A DNA stretch of 57,095 nt from Bradyrhizobiaceae bacterium PARB1 (GTDB lineage Bacteria > Pseudomonadota > Alphaproteobacteria > Rhizobiales > Xanthobacteraceae). The notes beneath the pieces were generated by a model. The model did not search any database. It was not told where the DNA came from and was given only the letters and a program-made list of their open reading frames with translations. The stretch is taken from NCBI GenBank assembly GCA_002256345.1, contig NKIY01000018.1:1-57095 (forward strand), given 5' to 3'. Shown in pieces: positions 34,035-42,902 of this stretch; within the stretch, counting starts at the first letter, position 1; the number at the start of each line of letters is the position of its first letter. The translations under genes were made by a program, and so were the position numbers.

Positions 34035-35254
34035 ACCGCCCTCCCCCATGCCTCTTTGACAAGATTTTCGATCTCGGCATGCGCGCCATCGAGGGATTCA
34101 AGAGCGCGGTCGTAGGTGCTTCGAACGAAATTCTCGCGGCCGACTTCGTACAGCGTTTGTTTAGTCAACCCTGCGTCGGAGATAGCCGTCGACTTCAAAA
34201 TTGCGGTCGTAAGAACGCGTTCGCCGAACAGACTTCGCATGAGCCCAACGATTTGGCCTTGGGGACCATCGGTGGGCTCAAAACGCGTAATCACGTAACG
34301 AAAGAAATCGTAATCGGCGTCGCCGCCGGCTTGCTCGACCACATCGAGAAGACTCGCGGTCATGTGTAAGAACTGGGACATCGATGCGACGTCGAGCATC
34401 TGAGGATGGATCGTCACCAAAACGCTGCGAGCGGCACATAGCGCGGAGAGCGTGAGAAAACCGAGAGATGGGGGGCAGTCGAGAATGACGACGTCATAGT
34501 TGTCTTCGACTGACGCGAGCGCACTTGCGATGCGCGAGAAAAACATCCGCTCGGAGCCGCGGTTGCGTTCGGCCAGGACCTTTGGCGTATCGTGCTCGAA
34601 CTCCTGGAGTTCCAGATTGCCCGGAACGATATCGAGGCCCGAGAAATAGGTTTTCCGGATGATCTCGGACAACGGTCGGCGAGCATCATCGTATCGGATT
34701 GCGCCATACAGCGTTTCGTTTTCTTGGAGATCAAATTCTGGCTGGAGGCCGAACAGGGCAGAGAGCGATGCTTGAGGATCGAGATCAATCGCCAGAGTGC
34801 GATAGCCCCTCATCGCGAAGTGTTGCGCCACGTGGGCGGCGGTCGTGGTTTTGCCGGAGCCGCCCTTGAAGTTCGTGACAGCGATGACCTGGAGATGCTC
34901 ACCCTCGCGACGGTTCGGGGCGTAGCTCTGTTTGGTCTTCGCAAGTGTGCGTCGGATCTCGTGCACTTGCTCCAAGGAAAACAGGCGGCGCCCACGGGCC
35001 GTCTTCTCTGCCTCAGGGGCGTCGCCGGCAAGTGAGAGATGGCGAATATAGGCGTCGGTAACGCCGATCAGCTTTGCTGCTTCGCCGGAGGTGAATTTGC
35101 GGAGCTCTTTCAGAGACGACGGTGGAAACGCGCGTAGCCGCAACTCCTTGAGCTGGGCGCTAAGAAGATCGGCGTCCGACTCCACAAGCCGCGTTAAAGA
35201 GCGGACTTTCTTGCCGGTTCGGTGGCTGGCATCATTTGCTGCTAGAGCCGTCAT
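34031..35254 (-). CDS. repA: RepA, ParA-like ATPase of the repABC operon
   Basis: A 407-residue RepA with an N-terminal DNA-binding region (FTSGEAAKLIGVTDAYIRHL, RRLFSLEQVHEIRR). The ATPase domain has Walker A NFKGGSGKTTT, LAIDLDPQASLSALF and VVILDCPPSLGFLT. RepA drives partition with RepB and represses the operon promoter. First gene of repABC; two parS sites and an inverted repeat lie just upstream. Confidence 0.95.
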   Translation of the reverse strand: MTALAANDASHRTGKKVRSLTRLVESDADLLSAQLKELRLRAFPPSSLKELRKFTSGEAAKLIGVTDAYIRHLSLAGDAPEAEKTARGRRLFSLEQVHEIRRTLAKTKQSYAPNRREGEHLQVIAVTNFKGGSGKTTTAAHVAQHFAMRGYRTLAIDLDPQASLSALFGLQPEFDLQENETLYGAIRYDDARRPLSEIIRKTYFSGLDIVPGNLELQEFEHDTPKVLAERNRGSERMFFSRIASALASVEDNYDVVILDCPPSLGFLTLSALCAARSVLVTIHPQMLDVASMSQFLHMTASLLDVVEQAGGDADYDFFRYVITRFEPTDGPQGQIVGLMRSLFGERVLTTAILKSTAISDAGLTKQTLYEVGRENFVRSTYDRALESLDGAHAEIENLVKEAWGRAV

Positions 35255-35327
35255 ATACGCTCGGTATCCAAATTTTCCACGTTGAGCGTAAATTCGGCGA
35301 CTTCTCCGAGTCGGTCAAGCAAATAAG

Positions 35328-35345
35328 GGTTAACGGAAATTAACC
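35328..35345. promoter_or_regulatory. inverted repeat upstream of repA
   Basis: GGTTAA-CGGAAA-TTAACC, about 75-90 bases before the repA start and near a possible TTGACC -35 box. Candidate RepA operator. Confidence 0.5.
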
Positions 35346-35363
35346 ACTTGACCCAGCGGTAGT

Positions 35364-35379
35364 GTTCTCAGCTGAGAAC
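35364..35379. promoter_or_regulatory. parS: parS site 1
   Basis: GTTCTCAGCTGAGAAC, a perfect 16-bp palindrome of the repABC parS type (GTT...AAC). Confidence 0.9.
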
Positions 35380-35398
35380 TTTTCGACTCGCCGCTGCA

Positions 35399-35414
35399 GT
35401 TCTCAGCTGAGAAC
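35399..35414. promoter_or_regulatory. parS: parS site 2
   Basis: Identical to site 1, 35 bases further from repA. Two exact copies beside repA support a working RepA/RepB partition system. Confidence 0.9.
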
Positions 35415-35500
35415 TGCCCCGTGTGCGCAAGGCCTGCCGCTGGGTGGGCCATGGCGCATCAGAGAATCAAGCGCGCTGCCTGTCCCAACGATCGCTCTGC

Positions 35501-36631
35501 CTAATTGTAGTAGCTCGCCGCCTGCTGCACCGACCTATGCTGGGACTGCTGCATCGCCTCGGGCAGGGCTACCCCTTGGCGGGCCGCCTCGGTCAAATAC
35601 CCCGACCTCAATCCGTGCGCCGAAAACTCCCGCGGCTCCAGCCCAGCCATTGCGCAGCGCCGCTTGATGATCAGGTTGATCGACTGGGGGGTCAGCGCTC
35701 GTTCCTCGGTCGCCTCCCAGCGATCGATCGCGCGGAAGATCGGTCCCTTGGAAATATCAGCCCGCTCAAGCCATTCGCGCAGCGCCTCGACCGGCGGACC
35801 CACCAGGAGCACCCTCCCCGCTTCGTCCGCGACGCCGGTCTTGGTCCGGCCGAGCTGGATCGCGACGCACGCCAAGGTAGGTGAATGGGGATTCTTGGGG
35901 TCGAGCGGCACCACAGGCTCGTCGCTGATCTGCTCGACTCGGAGCCGCGCCACCTCGCTGCGTCGACGTCCGCCGGAGGCGAAAGCCAGCAGCAGGATCG
36001 CGAGATCCCGGGTGTCGACGAGCCGGTCGGAGCGGCAGGTCGCGAGCAGCCGGTCAAGCACGTCGCGAGTCATTGCCCGCTTGCTCTTGCGCTGGCGCGG
36101 CCGGACGCTGGCCCGGACCGCGAGCCGCAAGGCCGCGCGAAGACTGGGGGCGTGGAACGGACCCTCCTGCCCTTTCCAGCGATGCAGCGTGCCCCAGTTC
36201 GCCAGCCGGCGCTTGACCGTCGACGGCGCATGCGGCCCATCGGTCCGAAGCAGTAAGGCCTCTCGCAGCTCCGTCGCGACCTCGGCCGGCATGCCGTGTT
36301 GCGGATCGGTTTCGCGCTCGGCTGGATCCCACAGGTGATGCGCGACGTATTTCAGGGCCAGGCTTTCCGGCGCCGGCCACGGCAGGGACGCGCCGGTCGC
36401 GGCTTTCGCCCAACCCTCGAGGTAAGCCAGATCGGAAGCGAGCGCCCGCAGGGTGTTCTCGCCCATGCCTTCGCGCGCGAGATGCTTTAGCGTCGCGACG
36501 TCGTCGTCGGTGAGCAGTTCGGCGAGCCGATCGCGGCGCTCCATCGGCAGGATCGCCGAGAGCGCATCGAGCTGGAGCGCGCGCCGGGTTTCGGGGTCGG
36601 AGACCAGCGCGCGGGAGGTGATGTCGTCCAT
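35501..36631 (-). CDS. tyrosine recombinase/integrase near repABC
   Basis: A 376-residue tyrosine recombinase. The N-terminal SAM-like domain includes GMGENTLRALASDLAYLEGW. The catalytic set is R in ASGGRRRSEVARL, H-x-x-R in AHGLRSGYL, the region SQHRSVQQAASYY, and Tyr in SYYN at the extreme C-terminus. Such enzymes beside repABC usually resolve plasmid multimers. It is 13 bases downstream of the next gene in a four-gene leftward operon with the Phd/VapC pair. Confidence 0.9.
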   Translation of the reverse strand: MDDITSRALVSDPETRRALQLDALSAILPMERRDRLAELLTDDDVATLKHLAREGMGENTLRALASDLAYLEGWAKAATGASLPWPAPESLALKYVAHHLWDPAERETDPQHGMPAEVATELREALLLRTDGPHAPSTVKRRLANWGTLHRWKGQEGPFHAPSLRAALRLAVRASVRPRQRKSKRAMTRDVLDRLLATCRSDRLVDTRDLAILLLAFASGGRRRSEVARLRVEQISDEPVVPLDPKNPHSPTLACVAIQLGRTKTGVADEAGRVLLVGPPVEALREWLERADISKGPIFRAIDRWEATEERALTPQSINLIIKRRCAMAGLEPREFSAHGLRSGYLTEAARQGVALPEAMQQSQHRSVQQAASYYN

Positions 36632-36644
36632 CGGCAGCGCTCCG

Positions 36645-37736
36645 TCAGAAACCGTAGCTTCGATCCGCCCAGCGCAACAGCACGCGGGCGTCGGGGTCGG
36701 GAAGGCGGACGCGCTGGGCCTTCAGACCTCCGGCGATCGCAAGCCCCACGTCGGGATCGACCCAGTGGCCGTGGGTCATCAGGAAGAACCAGCCGAAGGA
36801 CAGGCCGACCTCGCGGTCCACAGCCTCGATCCGGTCCATCAGGAGATGAACCGAAGCCTCCGGCGTCATGAGCAGCCGCTCCTTTGGCGGGTTCAGCGGC
36901 CGCGGGATGAAGCCGACCTCGCGCTCGCCCTTGTGGGTGTAATCGCGCGCATCGAGCGCCCAATGGGCGAAGACGCGTTGCGGCCTGGCGCTGGATTCCT
37001 CCCAGTCCTGAAAGAACCGCAGCTCTCTCGGCACAAAGTCAAAATAGTCCGGCAACGCCTCGAGGAACGGCGTTTCGCGCGTCGTCCCCCCAGGCCCCAC
37101 TTCGCGGATGACGCGCCGCTCCAGCTCCGGCCTTTTGGCCTCCCGCTTCTCCCGCTCGACGCGGCCACAGCGGTCCAGAAAACTGCGGACGTGGATCACC
37201 GCGCCGCCCGCGCGGCCGAGGAGCCGATAGACCGGGCCGGCAAGGCGATCTGAGTCGGGGAGCTGATCGGTGCGAGGCCAGCTCGGATCGAGCAGTTCCG
37301 ATTCTCCCCAGGGTGGATAGTCCGGGTTAACGATCGGGCCGGCGCGCCATTCGATCTCCCGTCCAAGCGCGATCTGAAGATAGTCGGCCGCGCCGGGCCC
37401 GGTCGGCGCCGACGCGAAGGCACTGCTGCCGCGCCATTCGGTAATCTGCAGATCAGTCTCTTTCAGGCGCCGCCACACGGCCGCGATGTCGCCGTTGTCT
37501 TTCGCGAGCTCGGCCGCCATCCATGGCCGCAATTCACCAATCCGCGTGCCGTCCGGCCGGAGGACCGACCTTGTGTCGCGCCAGTAATCGTCGTCGATCG
37601 GCGCGACGCCAAAGGCAAATCCCGGAAAGGCGGCGGCCAGCGCAGGGATGAGGTCGGCGTCAGCCGAGGCCGGATCGAGCCCGGCCAGGACGGTTTCGAG
37701 CGAGGCGGCGTCCGGGAGGCGGGCAGGGGCGGTCAT
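36645..37736 (-). CDS. hypothetical protein in the integrase operon
   Basis: A 363-residue protein of unknown function without membrane helices or a signal peptide. Rich in Trp, Arg and acidic residues, with stretches such as DYFDFVPRELRFFQDWEESS and FFLMTHGHWVDPDVGLAIAG. Its start overlaps the VapC stop (ATGA), and it precedes the integrase by 13 bases, so it is probably co-expressed with both. I do not recognise the family. Confidence 0.75.
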   Translation of the reverse strand: MTAPARLPDAASLETVLAGLDPASADADLIPALAAAFPGFAFGVAPIDDDYWRDTRSVLRPDGTRIGELRPWMAAELAKDNGDIAAVWRRLKETDLQITEWRGSSAFASAPTGPGAADYLQIALGREIEWRAGPIVNPDYPPWGESELLDPSWPRTDQLPDSDRLAGPVYRLLGRAGGAVIHVRSFLDRCGRVEREKREAKRPELERRVIREVGPGGTTRETPFLEALPDYFDFVPRELRFFQDWEESSARPQRVFAHWALDARDYTHKGEREVGFIPRPLNPPKERLLMTPEASVHLLMDRIEAVDREVGLSFGWFFLMTHGHWVDPDVGLAIAGGLKAQRVRLPDPDARVLLRWADRSYGF

Positions 37737-38170
37737 CCCGGCGCTCCATCATCGGTCCAGGGGTTCAGCAGCGGCACGCCGAGCGGCGCAAAATCCTTGG
37801 TGTTGCGGGTCGCAAGCACCAGCTCGCGGTCGAGTGCCGTCGCCGCAAAAAATCCGTCCATAACCGAAAGCGCAAAGCCGCTCTGGCGGGCTTGCGCCAT
37901 TACGTCGCCCCAGCGTTCGGCGATCGCGGGGTCGATCGGCAGGATCCGCTCGGCGAAGCGCGCCGGCAGATCCTCCGCGAGCCAGGCGGAGAGCGCTTCC
38001 CGGCGGCGGCCATCGTCCATCAGGGCAATGCCGCGCCGGAGCTCGGCGATCGACGCCACGCTGATGAAGGCCCGGTCCTCGTCGATCGTATCGAGCCAGG
38101 CGAGCACCTTGGGGTCCGGCGCCGGCCGGCGAACCTCCGACAGCACGTTGGTGTCGAGCAGGACGTTCAT
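37733..38170 (-). CDS. vapC: PIN-domain toxin, VapC family
   Basis: A 145-residue PIN ribonuclease. The acidic residues are in LLDTNVLSEVRR (D6), SIAELRRGI (Glu near 43) and SVMDGFFAATAL (Asp near 104), with ATRNTKDF at the end. Length is typical. Its ATG overlaps the antitoxin stop (ATGA). With the Phd-like partner it forms a type II toxin-antitoxin pair that would stabilise the plasmid. Confidence 0.93.
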   Translation of the reverse strand: MNVLLDTNVLSEVRRPAPDPKVLAWLDTIDEDRAFISVASIAELRRGIALMDDGRRREALSAWLAEDLPARFAERILPIDPAIAERWGDVMAQARQSGFALSVMDGFFAATALDRELVLATRNTKDFAPLGVPLLNPWTDDGAPG

Positions 38171-38445
38171 AGATCAAGGTCGCGCGGCTGATCGCGGACC
38201 CGATCGAGATCGACGTCGGCGTCGCGCAGAGGCGAGGCCATCAGGAACTCGGCCAGCGTGCCCTTGCGGACGGTCTTGCGCGCCCATTCCTCGGCCGAGA
38301 CGATGACGACGCTCGGCTTGCCGTGGCGGGTGATGATCTGCGGGCCGCTCTGGGCGCGCTCGATCACTTCGGAAAGGCGCGCCTTGGCTCCGGCGACCGT
38401 CCAATGATCCGATTCGTGGGTCGGGATCTTGCGAGAGATTGTCAC
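38167..38445 (-). CDS. Phd/YefM-family antitoxin
   Basis: A 92-residue antitoxin: WTVAGAKARLSEVIERAQSG, then PQIITRHGKPSVVIVSAEEW is the Phd/YefM DNA-binding domain. The C-terminal part should wrap the VapC toxin. It probably autorepresses through the TGAC repeats just upstream. Confidence 0.92.
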   Translation of the reverse strand: MTISRKIPTHESDHWTVAGAKARLSEVIERAQSGPQIITRHGKPSVVIVSAEEWARKTVRKGTLAEFLMASPLRDADVDLDRVRDQPRDLDL

Positions 38446-38457
38446 GCTTGGCTCCTG

Positions 38458-38479
38458 TGACCATACTGACTATCGTGAC
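38458..38479. promoter_or_regulatory. TGAC direct repeats, candidate antitoxin operator
   Basis: TGAC occurs at 38458, 38467 and 38476, exactly 9 bases apart, directly upstream of the antitoxin gene. Confidence 0.5.
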
Positions 38480-38567
38480 TATAAACAGTCTCGCTGCGGC
38501 ATTCAACAGACCCCGCGCGTGAGGCGTGCCGTTTTGCTATGATCGAGCCGGACTCAAGGACAGCGCC

Positions 38568-38858
38568 ATGGGCAGTCGCGAGAAACAGAATCAGGCGGCG
38601 GCCGACCAAGCCGGCGCGGCCGGCCGCGATCGTCGAGCCGTTCGGGCCGTCGATCTGACCGAGGCGGATCTCGCCGCGATCAATGCCAGCGAGATGACGC
38701 CCGGCTTTGAGCACCTCGATGCCGAGCTTGAGCCAGAGCCGGCCTTCCTGGTCGAGGAGGGCGTGCGCTTCGCCCGAGAACTCGGAGAGCGCGGCGAGAA
38801 GACCGAGGGTCGGCCGGCCGACAAGACGTTTCGCGACAGCCTCTACGACGACGGTTGA
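38568..38858 (+). CDS. hypothetical small acidic protein
   Basis: A 96-residue protein from ATG 38568 (CAAGGACAGC upstream). Charged and mostly helical, with LTEADLAAINASEMTPGFEH and a DSLYDDG end. Divergent from the Phd-VapC operon. No family recognised. Confidence 0.55.
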   Translation: MGSREKQNQAAADQAGAAGRDRRAVRAVDLTEADLAAINASEMTPGFEHLDAELEPEPAFLVEEGVRFARELGERGEKTEGRPADKTFRDSLYDDG

Positions 38859-39033
38859 GCTCGGCCGACACGGACGTCGACCAGCGGCACGACATCGAAG
38901 GCGCCAGGCGCGTGCGTCCGGAGGAGGAGAGGGGGCGGGCAGGGCGGCGTCCTCTCGTCGATCGGAGGCCCGGCGGGGATGATTTTCCGGGCTGCGGGCG
39001 CTCAGAATCGCTGATTTGCGAATCCATGTCCAA

Positions 39034-39064
39034 CACTATCGATAAGAGGTAGTTATCGATAGTG
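39034..39064. promoter_or_regulatory. 12-bp perfect inverted repeat upstream of the RHE_PE00001-type gene
   Basis: CACTATCGATAA (39034-39045), 7 bases, TTATCGATAGTG (39053-39064), ending 26 bases before the start codon. Its position suggests an autoregulatory operator. The 10-base half TTATCGATAG also occurs at 23712-23721, over the relaxase stop. Confidence 0.6.
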
Positions 39065-39090
39065 AAAAGGGTGCACCAAAAGGCATCGCT

Positions 39091-40293
39091 ATGACGGAAG
39101 CCAACGCCATGATAGCTTCCGTTACACCGATTCCCGTTAAGGTTATCAACATCTTGCATTCCGGCTACCAAATCCCCGATCCGCTGCCTTGGGCGGCCCT
39201 CGCCGGACCACTCGCCGCCGCCGAAGACGCGGTCGCTCGCCTCGACGAGCGTCTCGCCAAAAGCCCGACCCGCGCCGGCTGGGCCGCGCGGACTCACTTC
39301 ACCGATTCGTGCGCCTGCTTGTGGCTCGAAGGCGAGCTCGTCCACCTCGAAGACCTCGTTCTCCATGACGCCGGCATGGACGTCCGCACGCCGACTCACG
39401 AGTTGACCCGCGCCCACGCCGTGCTGCGCGCGCGACGGCGCATTGCCGACGCCAAGTCGGACTGGGCGCTGTCGGCCGCCGGGCTCGCCGGACTGCGGGG
39501 CCGGGGAGGGCGCGGCAACCCGGAAGAAGAAACTGGCGACCGGAATGAGAAAGGAGACGAGCCGCTCGGCGGGGACGGCGTGGCGGACGCCGTCGAGCCA
39601 TTTCGCGTCACCCCAGCCGACGACCGGCTGGCCGACGTCTTCGCAGCCGTCGACGCCGCGATCGTCCAAGTTGATCGCACCCTCGCTGGCGAGATCGCCG
39701 GCAGACGCACGCCTGAAAAAGACCCGCTCGTCTACGACCTCGATTGGGACGAAGACGAACGCATCAATGCTTGGCGCGTCATCATCGACCAGACCCGCAA
39801 CCTGCCGCCGACGCTGGCGGCGGCGATCGCCGCCGACGCGTGGAGCGCGCTCGAGCCGTTGCAGCACACGCCCTGGCTCGGCCGGATACTCACCGCGGCA
39901 CTGCTGCGCCAGCGCGGCAAGACGAGATGGCACCTGTCATGCCTGCATGACGGTCTCAAAGCGGTCCCGCGCGAGCGGCGGTGGCCGCGCGAAGCGGCCT
40001 CCCGCCTCGCCGTGCAGCTCGAGGCGATCACGGCCGCGGCCGAAGCCGGACTGAAGGACCACGACCGCTGGCTGACCGCCCGCACGCTGCTGGCCCGCAA
40101 GCTCGACGGCCGCCGCTCCACCTCCCGGCTGCCGGCGCTGCTCGATTACGTGCTGAGCCGCCCGATCGTCTCGGCCGGAATGATCGCCGAGGAATTAAAG
40201 ATCACGCCACGCGCCGCTCAGGATCTGGTCGGCGAGCTTGGTCTGCGCGAAGCCACCGGGAGGGGAAGGTATCGGGCCTGGGGGATACTGTAG
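39091..40293 (+). CDS. RHE_PE00001-family plasmid protein with C-terminal HTH
   Basis: A 400-residue protein of the kind found on many rhizobial plasmids (DUF1612 plus helix-turn-helix). Landmarks are PLPWAALAGPLAAAEDAVAR, HFTDSCACLWLEGELVHLED and HDAGMDVRTPTHELTRAH. The C-terminal winged helix includes LDYVLSRPIVSAGMIAEELK and RAAQDLVGELGLREATGRGR. Fic-like and DNA-binding roles have been suggested for relatives; the function is unknown. The strong palindrome upstream suggests autoregulation. Confidence 0.82.
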   Translation: MTEANAMIASVTPIPVKVINILHSGYQIPDPLPWAALAGPLAAAEDAVARLDERLAKSPTRAGWAARTHFTDSCACLWLEGELVHLEDLVLHDAGMDVRTPTHELTRAHAVLRARRRIADAKSDWALSAAGLAGLRGRGGRGNPEEETGDRNEKGDEPLGGDGVADAVEPFRVTPADDRLADVFAAVDAAIVQVDRTLAGEIAGRRTPEKDPLVYDLDWDEDERINAWRVIIDQTRNLPPTLAAAIAADAWSALEPLQHTPWLGRILTAALLRQRGKTRWHLSCLHDGLKAVPRERRWPREAASRLAVQLEAITAAAEAGLKDHDRWLTARTLLARKLDGRRSTSRLPALLDYVLSRPIVSAGMIAEELKITPRAAQDLVGELGLREATGRGRYRAWGIL

Positions 40294-40527
40294 TGAGCCC
40301 GCGTTTTTCTCGTCAGCTCCGACGGCTCAGGCCCAATGCGTCCGCTCCGGTCGACGAACGCCATCCCTTCAAAATACGTCACAGGATTTTCGGCAATAAA
40401 TACTCTCGTTTGGTCGAGTTTATCGCGCCGGCTGTGTAAAAGGGTCGTGTCGAACAACTTCGATGGAAACATCGATTGCAAACTGGCGGGCATCGCCATC
40501 TGTTAACGCCGACGGGGGGCGGTGAGA

Positions 40528-41877
40528 ATGTCGGCGATTTTTGTTCATCTCTCAGACATCCATTTTGGCCAAGAACGAGACGAAAGAATTCACATCCATA
40601 CCGATGTGAAGGAACAGCTTATTCAAGACGCCGCTCGAGTTGTTCGAGGATTGCCCGGAGGCGCCGCACATGGAATCCTCGTCACCGGCGATATCGCTTA
40701 TAGCGGCGAACGACCGCAATACACGGCTGCCGGCGAATGGCTGGACAAATTGGCTACCGCCGTTGGATGCGAGATTTTCCGAATCCAAATGATTCCGGGC
40801 AACCATGACCTTGACCGTACGAAATCGTCCATGGGCGCCCAACATCTGTTGGACGTAATCCGCCGGGGTGGCGCTGCTGAGTACGAGAAAATCCTTGCCA
40901 ACGATCACGATCGGGCTTCGCTTTTCGCGCGCTTCGAAGAGTACGGCCGGTTCTGCGAAGGGTATGACTGCGCACTCGACTCCGAGGGGCGCTACTCGAC
41001 CAACCTACATGTGGAATTGACGCCAGGCCGCGCGATCCGTTTCATAAGACTGAATTCCTCCCTGCTCTGCACAGGTGACGAGTCCGACGAAGAGCCTGAG
41101 CTCATGGTGGGCGCTCGTCAGTTCGTGATCCCTCGAGCTGATGGCGAGGAAATGATCGTGCTCATCCATCATCCACTTAACTGGATCAAAGATAAGGATG
41201 ACGTCGCGACATACCTCCGGAGCCGTGCACGAGTGGTGATTTCCGGCCACGAGCACGATCCGAAAGTCCACGTCGAACAGGTTGAGGCCAATTGTGATCT
41301 AATGATGCTTGCCTCAGGGGCGACAGTGCCCTTCAAGTCGGACGACATTTATACTTTCACTTACAATGTGCTCGAGTTTGATTGGGATTCAAACGCGGAT
41401 GCGCTTGTCGTTACTATTCATCCGCGAGCGTGGAACCCGGTGAGAACATCGTTCGAAGCGGACCACAAACGTCTGGGCGGCAAAGACCCAAAGTTTGTCC
41501 TAAGCGCCCCTGGTTTCCGTTCCGGAACGAAGTCTGCCGCAAACGTAGAATCCCAAGAGGCCTTTTGTGAGCCCAGCGAAATTGAACCCGTCGTGGAGGT
41601 TGTCGCGGCGATTGACGGGGAAGGAGAGCCTGCGGTGCCCCCTGAGATAGAAGGATATCGCCTCGTTCTGCTTCGCTTCTTCCGAGATCTCACGGAGGGC
41701 GAGCGACTTCGCCTTCTTGTTGAATTGGGTGCTGTTCCAAGTGGCTCCGACGAACGTATGACGCAGGCAGCACAACGCCATTTGCTTGATTGGCTCGTTC
41801 GAGAGGGCAAGATCGGTGACGTTGAAAGATTAATCTCTGACTTCATCAATAAAAGGGAGGCGAAGGGGGACGCATGA
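40528..41877 (+). CDS. metallophosphoesterase with C-terminal helical adaptor domain (GTPase conflict system)
   Basis: A 449-residue calcineurin-like phosphoesterase. The metal ligands are all present: D10-x-H12, G54-D55, G91NHD94, H214-H215 and G240HEH243. After a variable linker, residues about 376-440 form a compact helical domain (LRFFRDLTEGERLRLLVELG, QRHLLDWLVREGKIGDVERL). It resembles the effector-associated or GTPase-associated death-like adaptor domains of bacterial conflict systems. ATG 40528 is preferred over an in-frame GTG two codons earlier. Its stop overlaps the next gene (ATGA). It is the likely nucleic-acid- or nucleotide-cleaving effector of the operon; this role is inference. 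Confidence 0.88.
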   Translation: MSAIFVHLSDIHFGQERDERIHIHTDVKEQLIQDAARVVRGLPGGAAHGILVTGDIAYSGERPQYTAAGEWLDKLATAVGCEIFRIQMIPGNHDLDRTKSSMGAQHLLDVIRRGGAAEYEKILANDHDRASLFARFEEYGRFCEGYDCALDSEGRYSTNLHVELTPGRAIRFIRLNSSLLCTGDESDEEPELMVGARQFVIPRADGEEMIVLIHHPLNWIKDKDDVATYLRSRARVVISGHEHDPKVHVEQVEANCDLMMLASGATVPFKSDDIYTFTYNVLEFDWDSNADALVVTIHPRAWNPVRTSFEADHKRLGGKDPKFVLSAPGFRSGTKSAANVESQEAFCEPSEIEPVVEVVAAIDGEGEPAVPPEIEGYRLVLLRFFRDLTEGERLRLLVELGAVPSGSDERMTQAAQRHLLDWLVREGKIGDVERLISDFINKREAKGDA

Positions 41878-42902
41878 ACGCAATCGCAACACACATGCGA
41901 ATAACGAACCTGCAAGTAACAAACGAGGATGTCGACACGCGGACGGCTGCCGTTAGCGATCTCGTTGCCACTTGGGGGAAGCTGAAGGACACAGAAACGA
42001 TAATCGCGAAGGGCGCGGCCATCGCCGAGGCCCTTGGAGGCGCTGGCACACCTTCCGCGGTTTTCGGCGTGGAGATCGAAGGTGCCGTGCAGGCCCATGC
42101 GTCCGCCTTTCTTCACTCTGAGCGGCCACTTGAAGTCGGGATTATTGCGGGCACCGCTGCTATAGAGCTGATTTCGACGACGCCTGGCAACAGCGGATGG
42201 GCCGTTGCAGACATTCTCGGAACCGCGCTGTGGTTAGCGCTCAGCTTCCAACCAGCGCTCGAAGACGTCAAGCGGGAGGCCTTGCGAAGTTCCGTGCTGG
42301 AAACTGCGCGGGGACGGAGCACAAGCGGTGCTGAAGCAGCAAGGCAGCGGGTCGCGGTCAACGACTTTGGCGAGTTTACGATCACAGCCGGGGAAGAAGT
42401 AAAAGCACCAGCGTCGTTTAAGAAGGCAACCACGGCTACCATCGAAGCGCTTCGTCGAAATGCAGCTCTCGATCGCGAAGAGTTGGATTTCTTATGGTGG
42501 TCGCAACTCGGCAGGAGCCGGTTGCTCAATCGAATGCTGGTTGACGTCGCAGAGCCGGTTCGGCTTGTCGCGGCCGGCATCGAAGCGGCCGGTTATCTTC
42601 GACGACTTCCCTGCGAAGTGCACCGCGACGTGGTGCTGCGAACCGTTCGAGAAGATCCGGAGTTAGACCAGTCGGCTCTTCTTAAGACTCTTGGTGATGA
42701 CCGTGCCGTGCTGGGACAATCATACACGAACGGACTAGCAGGTCGCCTACCCGAGGTGTTTCCCTTGCTGCATAGCCTCACTGCAGGCGCGCCATCGGCC
42801 GAAGGCGGGAAGATAAAGCGTCGGAGTAGCGAGTGGGGCGCGCGAGCGCTCCTTGAGGCCGGGCTGGTGAAGCTTCAGGCGTCGGGACCGGCGAAACTAT
42901 GA
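41874..42902 (+). CDS. GTPase-associated system helical protein (GASH-like)
   Basis: A 342-residue, almost entirely helical protein without catalytic motifs. Its position, size and segments such as DFLWWSQLGRSRLLNRMLVD and EPVRLVAAGIEAAGYLRRLP fit the GASH family, found only beside paired GTPases. It is stop/start-overlapped on both sides. Probably a scaffold or sensor linking effector and GTPases. The family call is from memory of the pattern and should be confirmed with a profile search. Confidence 0.75.
   Translation: MNAIATHMRITNLQVTNEDVDTRTAAVSDLVATWGKLKDTETIIAKGAAIAEALGGAGTPSAVFGVEIEGAVQAHASAFLHSERPLEVGIIAGTAAIELISTTPGNSGWAVADILGTALWLALSFQPALEDVKREALRSSVLETARGRSTSGAEAARQRVAVNDFGEFTITAGEEVKAPASFKKATTATIEALRRNAALDREELDFLWWSQLGRSRLLNRMLVDVAEPVRLVAAGIEAAGYLRRLPCEVHRDVVLRTVREDPELDQSALLKTLGDDRAVLGQSYTNGLAGRLPEVFPLLHSLTAGAPSAEGGKIKRRSSEWGARALLEAGLVKLQASGPAKL

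Noticed and set aside
23712-35414. Interpretation of the block as a self-transmissible integrative conjugative element
   Set aside because: There is a relaxase and MobC-like gene but no coupling protein, VirB genes or matching att sites in view; a mobilizable plasmid fits better.
40294-40527. Independent gene between the RHE_PE00001-type gene and the phosphoesterase
   Set aside because: Only short frames are present; the stretch is AT-richer toward 40390-40440 and is most likely the promoter of the GTPase operon, though I could not fix a convincing -35/-10 pair.
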